A DNA stretch of 59,053 nucleotides from Treponema sp. (GCA_017616165.1 JAFZYR010000014.1:1-59053), one strand, 5' to 3'; positions 1 through 8,950 are shown, counted from the stretch's first letter. Numbers and translations: made by a program. Notes: generated by a model from the letters alone, not told the origin.

Positions 1-922
1 CAAACATTGAACCGCCTGCTACACGAACACTGTCGTTATAGTTATATGGTGGCTGCTGAGTTGAATCTTTAATTACACCAAGGTCGAATAAAGTTGTACC
101 TGTTTTATCCTGAAGCCATAACTGACGTGCATCTGTTGTTGCAAGATTAAGGCTGTTTCTTACAGGGTCTAAAGAAGCTTTTACTGCTGCATCAGAATTG
201 TTGATTTTACTGATAAGAGCATAGATGTTGTCTCCGCGGGTTACTTCTACTTCAACTCCGTCTATTAAAATAACACTGTCCTGAGTAGCATGCCATTCAG
301 AAGCATCTCTCATACTGAAAATCTGCTGGTTTTCTGCCCAGAAGGTTTTATTTCCTGCGTTGTCGTTTACAAGGTATTTATTTTCATCAACTTCTACGAG
401 GTTTGTATCAATGTTTCCGTTGTAGCGTACATTCTGAATTAAAGGAACTCCAGAGCCTTCTACGTTTCCCATTTCTACATCAAAAGCAGTTGCCTTTACA
501 TTTGTTCCGGCAAAAAGTGAATTACCGTCGGCACTAACAGCATTAGCGTTCTGGATAAGCTGTTTAAGAAGTTCATCAACTTCGCTTGCCATGTTTTTAA
601 GATCGTCTTCGTTATAAATACCGTTTGCACCTGTTACTGCAAGCTCGCGGATTCTCTGCATGATTTCGAGGGAATCTGTCATATAGCCTTCGCGCAATGT
701 AAACTGATCTGAAAGAACAAGCGCATTTTTTTCAAAATTATTTACGCGTCCAAGATAAGATTCATAACGAACAAGGTGGCCTGCCGCAAGAGGATCATCG
801 CGAAGCTGCTGTATCTTCTGCTGTGAACCAATCTGATTGTTTACCTTATTCAATCTTGATTCCTGCAACCTCAAGTTTTTCTGAGTATTTGTATTGTTCA
901 TCTGACTACTGATTCTCTGCAT
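1..922 (-). CDS. flgL: Flagellar hook-associated protein FlgL (HAP3), C-terminus cut by window edge
   Basis: Translation from the ATG at 922 begins MQRISSQMNNTNTQKNLRLQ and continues through IGSQQKIQQLRDDPLAAGHL and a RIRELAVTGANGIYN segment, a flagellin-like N-terminal coiled coil typical of FlgL. FlgL forms, with FlgK, the junction between hook and filament; in spirochaetes this is in the periplasm. The start is set by GGAGG at 930-934. It lies 37 bases after the flgK stop, in the same transcript as flgN and flgK. About 307 residues are visible and the end is missing. fliW and csrA often follow in treponemes, but that is outside the window. Confidence 0.93.
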   Translation of the reverse strand, partial: MQRISSQMNNTNTQKNLRLQESRLNKVNNQIGSQQKIQQLRDDPLAAGHLVRYESYLGRVNNFEKNALVLSDQFTLREGYMTDSLEIMQRIRELAVTGANGIYNEDDLKNMASEVDELLKQLIQNANAVSADGNSLFAGTNVKATAFDVEMGNVEGSGVPLIQNVRYNGNIDTNLVEVDENKYLVNDNAGNKTFWAENQQIFSMRDASEWHATQDSVILIDGVEVEVTRGDNIYALISKINNSDAAVKASLDPVRNSLNLATTDARQLWLQDKTGTTLFDLGVIKDSTQQPPYNYNDSVRVAGGSMF

Positions 923-959
923 AATTCATCCTCCATGAATGTTTTTATGACCTTATCTT

Positions 960-2834
960 TTATACGCCAAGTTTATTAATTACTGTATCAATCAAGCTGT
1001 CCCACACTGTAATAAACTTTGCTGCTGCATTGTATCCGTGCTGGAACTTCATGATTTCTGCAAGCTCTTCATCAATGTTTACACCACTGATTGAATCTCT
1101 TGTATTTCTTAAATCATCCATAATTGCATTCTGACTCAAAAGATTTGTTTCTGCCTGCTGACCTTTTAAACCAACCTTTGTTACAGAATCTGCAAAATAA
1201 TCGTCGAAGGTACGCATGCTTCCAACCATAATTGATGTATTACGGATTGAAGCAATTTCTACTGCCGCACGACCGTCTCCCACTGCTGTACTGCCTGATG
1301 CATCCTTATAACCTGCTGCTACACTCATTACGTCCTTCTGAACTTCTGAGTTTACGCTGATATATGCTGCCGGGTTATAAACCGGTGAAACTGCAAACTG
1401 AGCGCCCTGAACCAAAGCATTTACACTGTCTGCCTGATTAAAATCGTATGCATTTGCAGCGCCTGTTCCGTTTAATAATCCTGAGTAGCCTGCAAGGAAA
1501 TAGCCTGAATCTTCAACATGGCGGATTACAAAGTCCGGATTATCCATATTTTCAGAAGCAGTTGCTTTTAATACAAGGTGATTATCGCGGTCTAAGTATG
1601 CTTTTACTTCACTCTGGCTGTCGTTAATGCGGGCAATTACTGTTTCTACTGTATCTGTGTGATAGTACTGGATTTCAACGTTTCCGCTCTTTCCTGATAA
1701 AGTGATTGTTCCTTCAATACCAACCTGCTGCTGTAAGTCGAGCTTGTTTGTACCTGTAAATCTGAAGATGTATGAAGTATCAAGAACTCCGTCGCCGTCT
1801 CTATCGTAGTTACCGTTTGTGTTTTCTACAAATGAATGCTGAACAAAAAAGTCAATTCCTGTTACTTTATTAGCACCAACTGCATTTCTATGAACGTCGT
1901 TTACAAGGTCTGCAAAGTTCAAAGTCATTTCGTTCAAATCCTGCATTTCCTGGCGGATATCTACATCGCGAAGTTCAATTAAAGCGGCAAGTGTACCACC
2001 GCGGAAGAAAGCGTCTTCCTGTGTATCAGACCAGATTACCTTGTTGTAGCCTGTGTCATCATAACGAGGAACAAGTTCAATTCCTCTTCTTACACTACCC
2101 TGAACAATAATTTCACCGCCTGTATGAATCATAAATTCATCAGGGTCTCTGTCGTCTGTTGAAATATCAATGAGGGCAGAAAGCTTATCTACGAGTAAAT
2201 CACGTCTGTCGAGTAAGTCGTTTGGATTATCTCCCATCGCACGGGAACGAACAATTTCGCCGTTTAATGCTGCAATCTGTGCTGTAAGATCATTTACCTG
2301 TTTTACTGTGGCATCAATATCGCCGTTTATGATTGTTGCAACACCGTTTAAGGCTGTCCATCTTTCGTTGATTGAATCTGTTAATGTTTCACCGCGTGTT
2401 ACAACTGCCTGTCTTGCAGCCTTGCTTTCCGGGTTTACAGAAAGTTCCTGCCAGCTTTCCCAGAATTTATCCATATTAGATCTGATTGAAACATCGTATG
2501 GTTCGTTATAAATCTGTTCAAGCATCATGTAATACTTGCTTCTTGTGTCCCAGTAAGATTCCTGATTAGCCTGAGCAACAATTCTTTTATCAAGGAGTGT
2601 GTCGCGGATACGTTCAATGCTCATTACATCAACACCCTGTCCAATCTGTCCCGGGCGTTCTGCACGAGTTAAATCAGGTTTATACAAAGGGTCAAACTCT
2701 TTAATTTGAACTCTTTGGCGAGAATACCCTTCTGTATTTGCATTTGAAATGTTATGACCTGCAGTTGTGATGGCATCTGTGTTTGCCATGATACTGCGTT
2801 TTCCAAGCTCTATTCCAGAAAATGTTGATCCCAT
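960..2834 (-). CDS. flgK: Flagellar hook-associated protein FlgK (HAP1)
   Basis: 624 aa, a usual FlgK length. The N-terminus (GSTFSGIELGKRSIMANTDA followed by TTAGHNISNANTEGYSRQ) carries the rod/hook-family signature ANTEGYSRQ. The C-terminus (GVNIDEELAEIMKFQHGYNA) is the matching terminal helix. These two ends pack as a coiled coil, and FlgK caps the hook as the first junction protein for filament assembly. The middle (about 230-500) is a variable region. It sits between flgN, 27 bases upstream, and flgL. A GGAG ribosome-binding site lies just upstream of the ATG at 2834. Confidence 0.96.
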   Translation of the reverse strand: MGSTFSGIELGKRSIMANTDAITTAGHNISNANTEGYSRQRVQIKEFDPLYKPDLTRAERPGQIGQGVDVMSIERIRDTLLDKRIVAQANQESYWDTRSKYYMMLEQIYNEPYDVSIRSNMDKFWESWQELSVNPESKAARQAVVTRGETLTDSINERWTALNGVATIINGDIDATVKQVNDLTAQIAALNGEIVRSRAMGDNPNDLLDRRDLLVDKLSALIDISTDDRDPDEFMIHTGGEIIVQGSVRRGIELVPRYDDTGYNKVIWSDTQEDAFFRGGTLAALIELRDVDIRQEMQDLNEMTLNFADLVNDVHRNAVGANKVTGIDFFVQHSFVENTNGNYDRDGDGVLDTSYIFRFTGTNKLDLQQQVGIEGTITLSGKSGNVEIQYYHTDTVETVIARINDSQSEVKAYLDRDNHLVLKATASENMDNPDFVIRHVEDSGYFLAGYSGLLNGTGAANAYDFNQADSVNALVQGAQFAVSPVYNPAAYISVNSEVQKDVMSVAAGYKDASGSTAVGDGRAAVEIASIRNTSIMVGSMRTFDDYFADSVTKVGLKGQQAETNLLSQNAIMDDLRNTRDSISGVNIDEELAEIMKFQHGYNAAAKFITVWDSLIDTVINKLGV

Positions 2835-2861
2835 TTTGTATATCTCCTAATCTTGCGATTA

Positions 2862-3299
2862 CTAAAAACTCATATTCAAAACTACGCTCTGTGGCTGTGG
2901 CTGAATAATTTTTCCTTCTTTTGAATAAACTACACTCGCACTCTGTGGAAGAGCATTTTCGATAACGCTCTGAAGGAATTCGCGTGTAATATTTACATAT
3001 TTATTCAAAGCCTGATTTTCAACTTTGCATCTTAATAATTTAGAACGCAAAACGTTGATTCTTTCATTAAAAGGCTTAAGTGCCTTAGCACCAATAATAT
3101 CCTGTAAAACTTCGCGTTCTGTATCAATTTCCTGAAAAACTTCATAAAGACCGTTGATTTTACCAACTACTTCTGTTAAAGATTCCCAGTTTTTGTCCAT
3201 AACTGCTTTTTTCATTTGAGAATGCTTTTCGATGAGAGAGTCTAATACGTCGTTTTCTTTTACTAAAATTTTGTCAAATTCTTCAAGATTCTTTTCCAT
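2862..3299 (-). CDS. flgN: FlgN-like flagellar export chaperone
   Basis: 145 aa from the ATG at 3299. An in-frame TTG two codons upstream is possible, but AAGGAG has normal spacing to the ATG. The protein is almost entirely predicted helix (EEFDKILVKENDVLDSLIEK, then repeated charged heptads), with no signal peptide. FlgN chaperones keep FlgK and FlgL soluble and deliver them to the flagellar export gate. The call rests on size, the helical character and the place directly before flgK and flgL, since FlgN is weakly conserved in sequence. It appears to be the first gene of the visible transcript. Confidence 0.75.
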   Translation of the reverse strand: MEKNLEEFDKILVKENDVLDSLIEKHSQMKKAVMDKNWESLTEVVGKINGLYEVFQEIDTEREVLQDIIGAKALKPFNERINVLRSKLLRCKVENQALNKYVNITREFLQSVIENALPQSASVVYSKEGKIIQPQPQSVVLNMSF

Positions 3300-3421
3300 T
3301 TGCAATCTCCTTCCTGAATAATTACAGGATTTCAGTTGATTATCGGAGACTGAAAATTTTACTTTAGATAAATTTTTTGTGATTTTTTAAGATTGATTGC
3401 CGCCCTGTTTTTGCCTATGCC

Positions 3422-3450
3422 TTGACTAGAAACGGCGATTTTGATATATT
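3422..3450 (+). promoter_or_regulatory. Sigma-70 promoter for the tRNA cluster
   Basis: TTGACT (3422-3427), a 17-base spacer and TATATT (3445-3450) lie 12 bases before tRNA-His. Nothing else between the flgN start and this site looks coding. Confidence 0.8.
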
Positions 3451-3462
3451 TTCTACAACTAT

Positions 3463-3538
3463 GGTGCCTATAGTTCAGCGGTAGAGCGCCAGATTGTGGA
3501 TCTGGTTGTCGTGGGTTCGATCCCCACTAGGCACCCCA
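3463..3538 (+). tRNA. tRNA-His (anticodon GTG)
   Basis: The acceptor stem GTGCCTA/TAGGCAC closes the cloverleaf, with an extra G at 3463 opposite the C discriminator, the identity mark of tRNA-His. The anticodon is GTG at 3496-3498 and the T loop is GTTCGATCC. CCA is present at 3536-3538; the other tRNA genes here do not encode it. Confidence 0.97.
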
Positions 3539-3570
3539 AAAAACGGTGTAAAGTTTGCACCGTTTTTTTT
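3538..3570 (+). terminator. Rho-independent terminator after tRNA-His
   Basis: CGGTG (3544-3548) pairs with CACCG (3558-3562), flanked by A and T runs and followed by eight T. The next tRNA starts two bases later, so tRNA-Arg depends on read-through or on a promoter not seen. Confidence 0.75.
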
Positions 3571-3571
3571 T

Positions 3572-3645
3572 GCGATTGTAGCTCATCTGGATAGAGCAAC
3601 GGACTTCGAATCCGTAGGTAGCACGTTCGAATCGTGTCAGTCGCA
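3572..3645 (+). tRNA. tRNA-Arg (anticodon TCG)
   Basis: The acceptor stem GCGATTG/CAGTCGC and the anticodon stem ACGGA/TCCGT frame loop CTTCGAA, with TCG at 3606-3608. No CCA is encoded. Its last 21 bases are repeated exactly 129 bases downstream. Confidence 0.95.
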
Positions 3646-3774
3646 TGAGTGACTGAAGCATTTTGAAACATGTTTTCTGATGGGGGCTCAGCGCCGCCCC
3701 CATCACCCCCCGCTAAGAGGTTGAAGCCGCACTGCGGCTTCGGATTAGAGTATGTTCGAATCGTGTCAGTCGCA
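3625..3774 (+). repeat. Duplicated tRNA-Arg 3' end flanking a GC-rich hairpin insert
   Basis: The 21 bases ending tRNA-Arg (3625-3645) recur at 3754-3774 as an exact direct repeat. Between them lie about 108 bases with two strong hairpins: TGGGGGC/GCCCCCA and GAAGCCGC/GCGGCTTC. No protein is encoded. The layout is that of att-like direct repeats left by an element using a tRNA 3' end, or of a small tRNA-end duplicating element. The sequence before the second copy (GGATTAGAGTATGT) resembles the one before a tRNA-Val end copy at 20055 on the other strand. Confidence 0.7.
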
Positions 3775-3796
3775 ATATAATATATCTGTCGCATAC

Positions 3797-3825
3797 TTGA
3801 CACATTTTGTGTGATTTGATATATT
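3797..3825 (+). promoter_or_regulatory. Sigma-70 promoter for tRNA-Lys and following tRNAs
   Basis: Perfect TTGACA (3797-3802), a 17-base spacer and TATATT (3820-3825), 25 bases before tRNA-Lys. Confidence 0.85.
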
Positions 3826-3850
3826 ATTTTACATCAACTTTGTTGATTAC

Positions 3851-3923
3851 GGGCCATTAGCTCAGCTGGTAGAGCAACAGACTCTTAATCTGTGGGTCGC
3901 AGGTTCGATCCCTGCATGGCTCA
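3851..3923 (+). tRNA. tRNA-Lys (anticodon CTT)
   Basis: The acceptor stem GGGCCAT/ATGGCTC (one G-T pair) and anticodon stem ACAGA/TCTGT frame loop CTCTTAA, with CTT at 3884-3886. CCA is not encoded. Confidence 0.96.
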
Positions 3924-3925
3924 AA

Positions 3926-3952
3926 AGCCTTTCCAAACGAAAGGCTTTTTTT
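3926..3952 (+). terminator. Rho-independent terminator after tRNA-Lys
   Basis: AGCCTTTC (3926-3933) pairs with GAAAGGCT (3939-3946) and is followed by a T run. Confidence 0.8.
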
Positions 3953-3976
3953 AAGTCTGAAAGATAGATCTTAAAT

Positions 3977-4056
3977 GCGAGAGTGGTGAAATTGGCATAC
4001 ACGCTAGACTTAGGATCTAGTGCTTCGGCGTGAGGGTTCAAGTCCCTCCTCTCGCA
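3977..4056 (+). tRNA. tRNA-Leu (anticodon TAG)
   Basis: Acceptor stem GCGAGAG/CTCTCGC, a long variable arm (TGCTTCGGCG), and anticodon stem CTAGA/TCTAG around CTTAGGA, with TAG at 4011-4013. No encoded CCA. Confidence 0.95.
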
Positions 4057-4079
4057 CGATTCGGACAAAAAAAGCTTAC

Positions 4080-4151
4080 GCGGGAATAGCTCAGTGGTAG
4101 AGCGCCACCTTGCCAAGGTGGATGTCGCGGGTCCAACTCCCGTTTCCCGCT
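4080..4151 (+). tRNA. tRNA-Gly (anticodon GCC), copy 1
   Basis: Acceptor stem GCGGGAA/TTCCCGC; anticodon GCC at 4112-4114 in stem CCACC/GGTGG. The T loop reads GTCCAACTC, so it lacks the usual TTC start. Identical to the copy at 4188. Confidence 0.95.
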
Positions 4152-4187
4152 CTAACAAAAAAAGTGACCTGAAAACGCAAATTATTT

Positions 4188-4259
4188 GCGGGAATAGCTC
4201 AGTGGTAGAGCGCCACCTTGCCAAGGTGGATGTCGCGGGTCCAACTCCCGTTTCCCGCT
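4188..4259 (+). tRNA. tRNA-Gly (anticodon GCC), copy 2
   Basis: An exact 72-base duplicate of the tRNA-Gly at 4080, separated by 36 bases. Confidence 0.95.
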
Positions 4260-4272
4260 CTAAAATATAAAA

Positions 4273-4307
4273 AAGCGATTCAGAAATCTCTGAACCGCTT
4301 TTTTTTT
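4273..4307 (+). terminator. Rho-independent terminator closing the tRNA cluster
   Basis: AAGCGaTTCAGA pairs with TCTGAAcCGCTT around an AATC loop, followed by a run of T. tig starts about 24 bases later. Confidence 0.85.
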
Positions 4308-4330
4308 AATCTTTTTTTAAGGGGAATACC

Positions 4331-5683
4331 GTGAAACTTACAAAAGAATTCACCACACTGGAAAAATCGGCAGTAAAGCTTACTGTAACAATCGGAAAAA
4401 AGGATGTAGAAGACACCTACAAATCAACTTTAGCTAAATATACTAAGAGCGCACAGATTCCTGGTTTTAGAAAGGGTCACGTTCCTGCAAATGTATTGGA
4501 ACGCAAATATGGAGAAGCTCTCCGCGCAGATACAATGAGCGAGCTTATTGACCAGTCGCTCGGACAGGTTTTTGATGAAGAAACTGAAAACCGCCCTCTT
4601 CCATACGCTCAGCCTGTTATGGATACAATGCCGGCCTTTGATATTTCCAAGGACCTTGTTTATTCCGTTACCTACGATGTATTCCCTAAGGTTAGCGTAA
4701 AGGATTTGAACGGCGTTTCTTACAAGGAGCCTCAGGTTACAATTTCTGATGCAGACATTAAGGACGAGCTCAAGGCTATGCAGGAGCGCAATGCCCTTGT
4801 TGTAGAAAAGAAGGACGAAACTGTTGCCAAGGACGATATCGTAACAATCAACTATTTTGAAATTGGCGAAGACGGAAACAAAATTGAAGGCACAGACCGC
4901 GAAGACTTTGTATTCACTGTAGGAACAGGCGAAAACCTCTTTAAGATTGATGATGACATCATTGGCATGAAAAAGGGTGAAACAAAGGAAATTACAAAGA
5001 AATATAAGAAGGATGATCCTGATGCAGACCTTGCAGGACAGACTAAGAAAATCAGCGTAACAATTAAGGCTGTAAAGGTTCGTGACCTCCCTGCCCTTGA
5101 TGATGATTTTGCCCAGGACTGCAACGAAAAGTTCAAGACTCTTGATGACCTTAAGGCAGACATCAAACGCAATATGGAAACAGCTGTTACAAGACGTCTT
5201 AAAGAGCTTAAAAACAACGAAATCCTTAGCCAGCTTGTTGAAAAATACAAGTTTGATATTCCAGCAAGCATGCTCGACGCAGAGCTCAAGGGCCGCTGGG
5301 ATATGATGGCTCAGCAGTTCCAAACAACACCTGAGCAGCTTGACAAGATGATTGCAGCAAGCGGTCAGACAAAGGAAGCTATGCTCAAGGAATGGACCGG
5401 CGACAGCGAAAAGATGCTCAAGTCTCGTATTATCGTAGACAGCCTTATCCGCGACCGCAACATCAGCGTAACTCCGGAAGAGGTTGAAGCTCAGTATGCA
5501 GTTATTGCAGAACAGGGCGGCATGTCTGTAGAGGAAGTTAAAAAGCACTACAGCGACCCACGCGCAAAGGAATATCTTGTTGACGACACCAAAGAAAATA
5601 AATTGTTCGAACAGATTTATGCAGAAGTAAAGATTTCCAAAGGCGAAAAAAAGTCATTCAAGGAATTGTTTGAAAATAGGTAA
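4331..5683 (+). CDS. tig: Trigger factor, ribosome-bound chaperone
   Basis: 450 aa, a usual trigger factor length. The N-terminal ribosome-docking domain contains the signature GFRKGHVP near residue 46. The FKBP-like prolyl isomerase domain follows (about 155-245, DDIVTINYFEIGEDG...), then the helical C-terminal chaperone arms. It binds L23 at the exit tunnel and shields nascent chains. The start is a GTG at 4331 behind AAGGGG. clpP and clpX follow in the common tig-clpP-clpX order, but 237 bases of repeats and a terminator separate tig from clpP, so they are probably transcribed apart. Confidence 0.97.
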   Translation: MKLTKEFTTLEKSAVKLTVTIGKKDVEDTYKSTLAKYTKSAQIPGFRKGHVPANVLERKYGEALRADTMSELIDQSLGQVFDEETENRPLPYAQPVMDTMPAFDISKDLVYSVTYDVFPKVSVKDLNGVSYKEPQVTISDADIKDELKAMQERNALVVEKKDETVAKDDIVTINYFEIGEDGNKIEGTDREDFVFTVGTGENLFKIDDDIIGMKKGETKEITKKYKKDDPDADLAGQTKKISVTIKAVKVRDLPALDDDFAQDCNEKFKTLDDLKADIKRNMETAVTRRLKELKNNEILSQLVEKYKFDIPASMLDAELKGRWDMMAQQFQTTPEQLDKMIAASGQTKEAMLKEWTGDSEKMLKSRIIVDSLIRDRNISVTPEEVEAQYAVIAEQGGMSVEEVKKHYSDPRAKEYLVDDTKENKLFEQIYAEVKISKGEKKSFKELFENR

Positions 5684-5756
5684 GTAGACCTAAAAAACGC
5701 AGTGCGTTTTTTTTAACGGTCTGCTATAGAACACCGGCCGCCAGCGGCCTTACACA
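5684..5756 (+). repeat. Bulged-hairpin repeat with terminator-like core, copy 1
   Basis: It begins directly after the tig stop. An outer stem GTAGACC/GGTCTGC (one G-T pair) surrounds CCTAAA, an inner hairpin (ACGC/GCGT), a T run and TTTAACGG. It ends in the palindrome GGCCGCCAGCGGCC. A second copy at 36079-36155 shares 27 identical bases at this end, while its stems change in a compensatory way. It probably also terminates tig transcription. Confidence 0.7.
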
Positions 5757-5858
5757 TTACCTGCGGGGGCGTTACGGGGGTATCCCCCGTTAGAGAGGGT
5801 AGCTGAAAACACCGCAGGTGGTTGAAGCGAGGGGGAGACTTCCCCCTCCTTTTTTTTA
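5757..5858 (+). repeat. Nested GC-rich palindromes and terminator before clpP
   Basis: ACCTGCGG (from 5759) pairs with CCGCAGGT near 5812. Inside it ACGGGGG pairs with CCCCCGT. At 5829-5858 GAGGGGGA pairs with TCCCCCTC and is followed by eight T, a strong terminator. The words CCCCCGTTAGAG and GGTTGAAGC recall CCCCCGCTAAGAG and GGTTGAAGC in the tRNA-Arg insert at 3700-3735. No gene is seen here. Confidence 0.65.
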
Positions 5859-5920
5859 TTTTTCTATATTCTTTTTTCAAAAAATCCATTATATTATAAA
5901 TATATAGGAACAATTTATAT

Positions 5921-6523
5921 ATGAACGAAATGATGAATAATAACATCCCGAGTGTATGGGAAAGAACTGGAAATGGCGAAAGAGGCTATGACCTTTTTTC
6001 TCGTCTTTTGAAAGACCGCATTATCTTTTTGGATGGCGAAATTAACGAATACAATGCAGACCTTGTTGTTGCACAGATTCTGTTTCTGGAATCTGAAAAT
6101 CCGGACAAGGATATAAGCATTTATATCAATTCTCCTGGCGGCGTTGTAACTGCAGGACTTGCCATCTATGACACAATGAAATATGTAAAGTGTGATATTC
6201 AGACTATCTGTATGGGTCAGGCTGCAAGTATGGCTGCCATTATCCTTGCGGGTGGTACAAAGGGTAAGCGCTATGCACTTCCTAGCAGTCGTGTTATGAT
6301 TCATCAGCCACGTGGCGGTGTAGAAGGACAGGAAAGTGACATTTCTATTCTTGCCAAGGAAATTATCCGCCTTAAAAAGCTTTCTATTGAGTATCTTGCA
6401 AATGACACAGGCAAAACTGTTGAACAGATTTCTTCTGACATCGAACGCGACTTTTATATGTCGGCACAGGATGCTCTTGAATACGGCATTGTAGACCATG
6501 TAATGCCTTCACGCAAAAAATAA
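5921..6523 (+). CDS. clpP: ATP-dependent Clp protease proteolytic subunit
   Basis: 200 aa. The serine-protease triad is complete: Ser103 in MGQAASMAA, His128 in MIHQP and Asp177 in ERDFYMSA. The handle region INSPGG (70-73) is intact. ClpP forms a double heptameric cytoplasmic barrel that degrades proteins fed in by ClpX. The ATG at 5921 follows an AT-rich promoter-like stretch (TATATT/TATAAA) with GGAAC as the only Shine-Dalgarno candidate. clpX starts 32 bases after the stop, so the two are almost certainly co-transcribed. Confidence 0.97.
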   Translation: MNEMMNNNIPSVWERTGNGERGYDLFSRLLKDRIIFLDGEINEYNADLVVAQILFLESENPDKDISIYINSPGGVVTAGLAIYDTMKYVKCDIQTICMGQAASMAAIILAGGTKGKRYALPSSRVMIHQPRGGVEGQESDISILAKEIIRLKKLSIEYLANDTGKTVEQISSDIERDFYMSAQDALEYGIVDHVMPSRKK

Positions 6524-6555
6524 ATATTCAGACTTAAACTTAAGAAGGTTGTAAA

Positions 6556-7845
6556 ATGAAAAGACCAGGTATGTTTAATGCTGCTAACTGCTACTGCTTT
6601 TTTTGTGGCAAGCCGGCAGATAGAGATAGAAAACTCATTGCAAGCCCAACAGGTGCTTTTATCTGCGACAGATGTATTTCTGCCTGCCAGGACAAGCTTG
6701 ACCTTCAGGCTGCAGAGCTTACTCCAATAGAAATGAATGAGGTCCCTACTCCAAAGGAATTCAAGGATTATCTGGATCAGTATGTAGTTGGCCAGGACGA
6801 AGCAAAAAAGGTTTTGTCTGTTGCTGTTTACAACCACTACAAGCGCATGGCCACAAACGCAAGTCTGGACAAGGTTACCGATTCGGGCGACAACGTTACA
6901 ATTGAAAAGTCAAACGTTCTGCTCATTGGTCCAACCGGTAGCGGAAAAACTCTTCTTGCAAAAACCCTTGCACAAAAGCTCAAGGTTCCTTTTGCAATTG
7001 CAGATGCCACTACCCTCACCGAAGCAGGTTATGTCGGTGAAGACGTAGAAAACGTTCTGCTCAAGCTCATCAATGCAGCAGACGGAAACATAGAAGCAGC
7101 TCAGCGCGGAATTATCTTTATTGATGAAATTGATAAGATTGGCCGCAAGAGCGAAAACACCTCCATTACCCGTGATGTAAGCGGCGAAGGTGTTCAGCAG
7201 GCCCTGCTCAAGATTATTGAAGGAACTCTTGCAAGCGTACCTCCTCAGGGCGGAAGAAAGCATCCTAACCAGGAAATGCTTCAGATTGATACAACAAACA
7301 TTCTGTTCATTCTGGGTGGTGCCTTTGTTGGTCTGGACAAAATTATTGAACAGCGCATTGCAGCTCACTCCATGGGCTTTGGTTCAAACATTGGTCAGAT
7401 GAACGAAGAAGAAAAAATGAATCTTTTGAACCAGTGTACTCCGGACGACCTTGTAAAGTTTGGACTTATTCCGGAGCTTATTGGTCGTATGCCAATTACC
7501 GTTGCCCTCAAGGAGCTTACAAAGGATGATCTGGTTTGCATTTTGACAGAACCAAAGAATGCAATTACCAAGCAGTTCCAGGCAAGCTTTGCAATTGATA
7601 ACGCAGACCTTAAGTTTGAAAAGGAAGCAATTGAAGAAATTGCGAGCGAAGCTATCAGACAGAAAACCGGTGCCCGCGGACTTCGCACAATTGTAGAAAA
7701 AATGCTCATGGATATAATGTTTGAAATTCCGGACATCCAGGGTAAAAAAGAGCTGGTTATTACAAAGGATATTGTAAAGCACGAAAAAAAGCTGGACATT
7801 CACTCTATAATAAGAGCGCTTCCAGAGGCCACGGAGACAGCATAA
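6556..7845 (+). CDS. clpX: ATP-dependent Clp protease ATP-binding subunit ClpX
   Basis: 429 aa. The N-terminal zinc-binding domain has Cys14, Cys17, Cys37 and Cys40. The AAA+ core has Walker A GPTGSGKT (125-132) and Walker [10 protein letters not shown] (about 186-194), then [13 protein letters not shown] and the sensor region GARGLR. The ClpP-binding loop, usually IGF, reads SMGFGSN here. ClpX unfolds substrates and threads them into ClpP. It lies 32 bases after clpP, and a glycosyltransferase gene begins 7 bases after its stop. Confidence 0.97.
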   Translation: MKRPGMFNAANCYCFFCGKPADRDRKLIASPTGAFICDRCISACQDKLDLQAAELTPIEMNEVPTPKEFKDYLDQYVVGQDEAKKVLSVAVYNHYKRMATNASLDKVTDSGDNVTIEKSNVLLIGPTGSGKTLLAKTLAQKLKVPFAIADATTLTEAGYVGEDVENVLLKLINAADGNIEAAQRGIIFIDEIDKIGRKSENTSITRDVSGEGVQQALLKIIEGTLASVPPQGGRKHPNQEMLQIDTTNILFILGGAFVGLDKIIEQRIAAHSMGFGSNIGQMNEEEKMNLLNQCTPDDLVKFGLIPELIGRMPITVALKELTKDDLVCILTEPKNAITKQFQASFAIDNADLKFEKEAIEEIASEAIRQKTGARGLRTIVEKMLMDIMFEIPDIQGKKELVITKDIVKHEKKLDIHSIIRALPEATETA

Positions 7846-7852
7846 ATATAGT

Positions 7853-8950
7853 ATGAAAATCGGAATAGATGCCTTTGGCTGCGCGCACGGACAGTCAGGA
7901 GCCGGGGCTTATCTTTTAAACTGCATTAAAAACCTTCCCGATGACGGCGAGTACGAGCTTTTTGGTCTGGAAATAGACAGGTATACCTATACTGCAAACA
8001 AGGAAATTCCCTTTGTCTCTGTAAACATTGATGAAAACCTTAAGGCTATAAGACGCTGGCACAGCCACAAACTCAAGGCCTTTTGCCGCAAAAACAAATA
8101 TGATGCCGTAATTTTTCCTGCCGCACATATTGTATTGCCCGGAAAAATCAAATCCAAATCTGTTATCATCTTAAACGGAGTTTATTCTTCACTAGGCGAC
8201 AAGGCAGAGCACAAGGCCATTAAAAAGGCACTCAACCGTTCAAGCCTTATAGTTGCGGCTTCTTCTTATATCAAGGATGACCTTATTCAAAGCGGCTTTG
8301 ATCCGGCCAAAATTGTCGTAGTTCAAAACGGAATAGACCACAAGGTTTTCTACCCGCTTGCCGACACCGACAGTGAATTTGTAGACATAAAGCCGTTCGC
8401 AATCAAAAGACCTTATTTTATATACAGCTCACGCCTTTCGGGTCCTGACAAAAAGCATATAGAATTAATAAAGGCCTTTGAATTATTCAAAAAGCGCACC
8501 AACGCACCGCACCGTCTTGTGCTTGTAGGAAGCGACGGACCTTATGCACCGGCAATTCATCAGGTGGCTTACGATTCAGAATACGCCAGCGAAATTTTTA
8601 TAACAGGACACTTCCCTCAGGAAAGCCTTCAAAAGCTGTACTGCGGTTCAACAGCCTGTGTTTTTCCTGCCGTAAACGAAGGCGCCGGACTTCCTGTAAC
8701 AGAAGCTATGGCCTGCGGAGTTCCGGTTTTGTGCTCGAACAAGGGCGCACTCAAGGAAATGGCCGGAGAAGCTCCTTTATATTTTGATTCAGATAATATA
8801 GAAGAAATTGCAGTAGACCTTCAAAAAATAGTAGAAGACACTCAGCTTGCAAAGAACATGATACAAAAGGGCCACGAGGTTGCACGCCGCATCAACTGGG
8901 AAACAACAACCCGCGAAACCCTAAAGGCAGTTTGCACACTGGCAGAATAA
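7853..8950 (+). CDS. Group 1 (GT4-type) glycosyltransferase
   Basis: 365 aa of GT-B fold. The N-terminus MKIGIDAFGCAHGQSGAGAY carries the acceptor-domain glycine-rich loop. Residues about 190-200 (RPYFIYSSRLSGPDKKH) start the nucleotide-sugar domain, and the E-x7-E motif is EGAGLPVTE followed by AMACGVPVL. This retaining family transfers a sugar from a nucleotide donor to lipids, glycans or proteins; the substrate cannot be read from sequence. It is packed tightly between clpX and the helicase gene with no promoter visible, so it is probably in the clp transcript. Confidence 0.88.
   Translation: MKIGIDAFGCAHGQSGAGAYLLNCIKNLPDDGEYELFGLEIDRYTYTANKEIPFVSVNIDENLKAIRRWHSHKLKAFCRKNKYDAVIFPAAHIVLPGKIKSKSVIILNGVYSSLGDKAEHKAIKKALNRSSLIVAASSYIKDDLIQSGFDPAKIVVVQNGIDHKVFYPLADTDSEFVDIKPFAIKRPYFIYSSRLSGPDKKHIELIKAFELFKKRTNAPHRLVLVGSDGPYAPAIHQVAYDSEYASEIFITGHFPQESLQKLYCGSTACVFPAVNEGAGLPVTEAMACGVPVLCSNKGALKEMAGEAPLYFDSDNIEEIAVDLQKIVEDTQLAKNMIQKGHEVARRINWETTTRETLKAVCTLAE

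Noticed and set aside
3538..3850. Small phage or island inserted at tRNA-Arg
   Set aside because: Only about 108 bases lie between the duplicated ends and no gene fits. If an island was present it is gone, so it is reported as a repeat instead.
3468..4224. Two minus-strand open frames across the tRNA cluster
   Set aside because: They are antisense to tRNA genes, and similar peptides recur because the tRNA sequences are repeated. No coding features.
4430..5548. Long open frame antisense to tig
   Set aside because: A shadow of codon use in tig. Its cysteine- and leucine-rich protein has no start signal or family resemblance.
5684..5756. Integron attC site after tig
   Set aside because: The hairpin has TTTAACGG but no matching GTTRRRY partner, and there is no recombinase nearby. 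It looks different from the two real attC sites.
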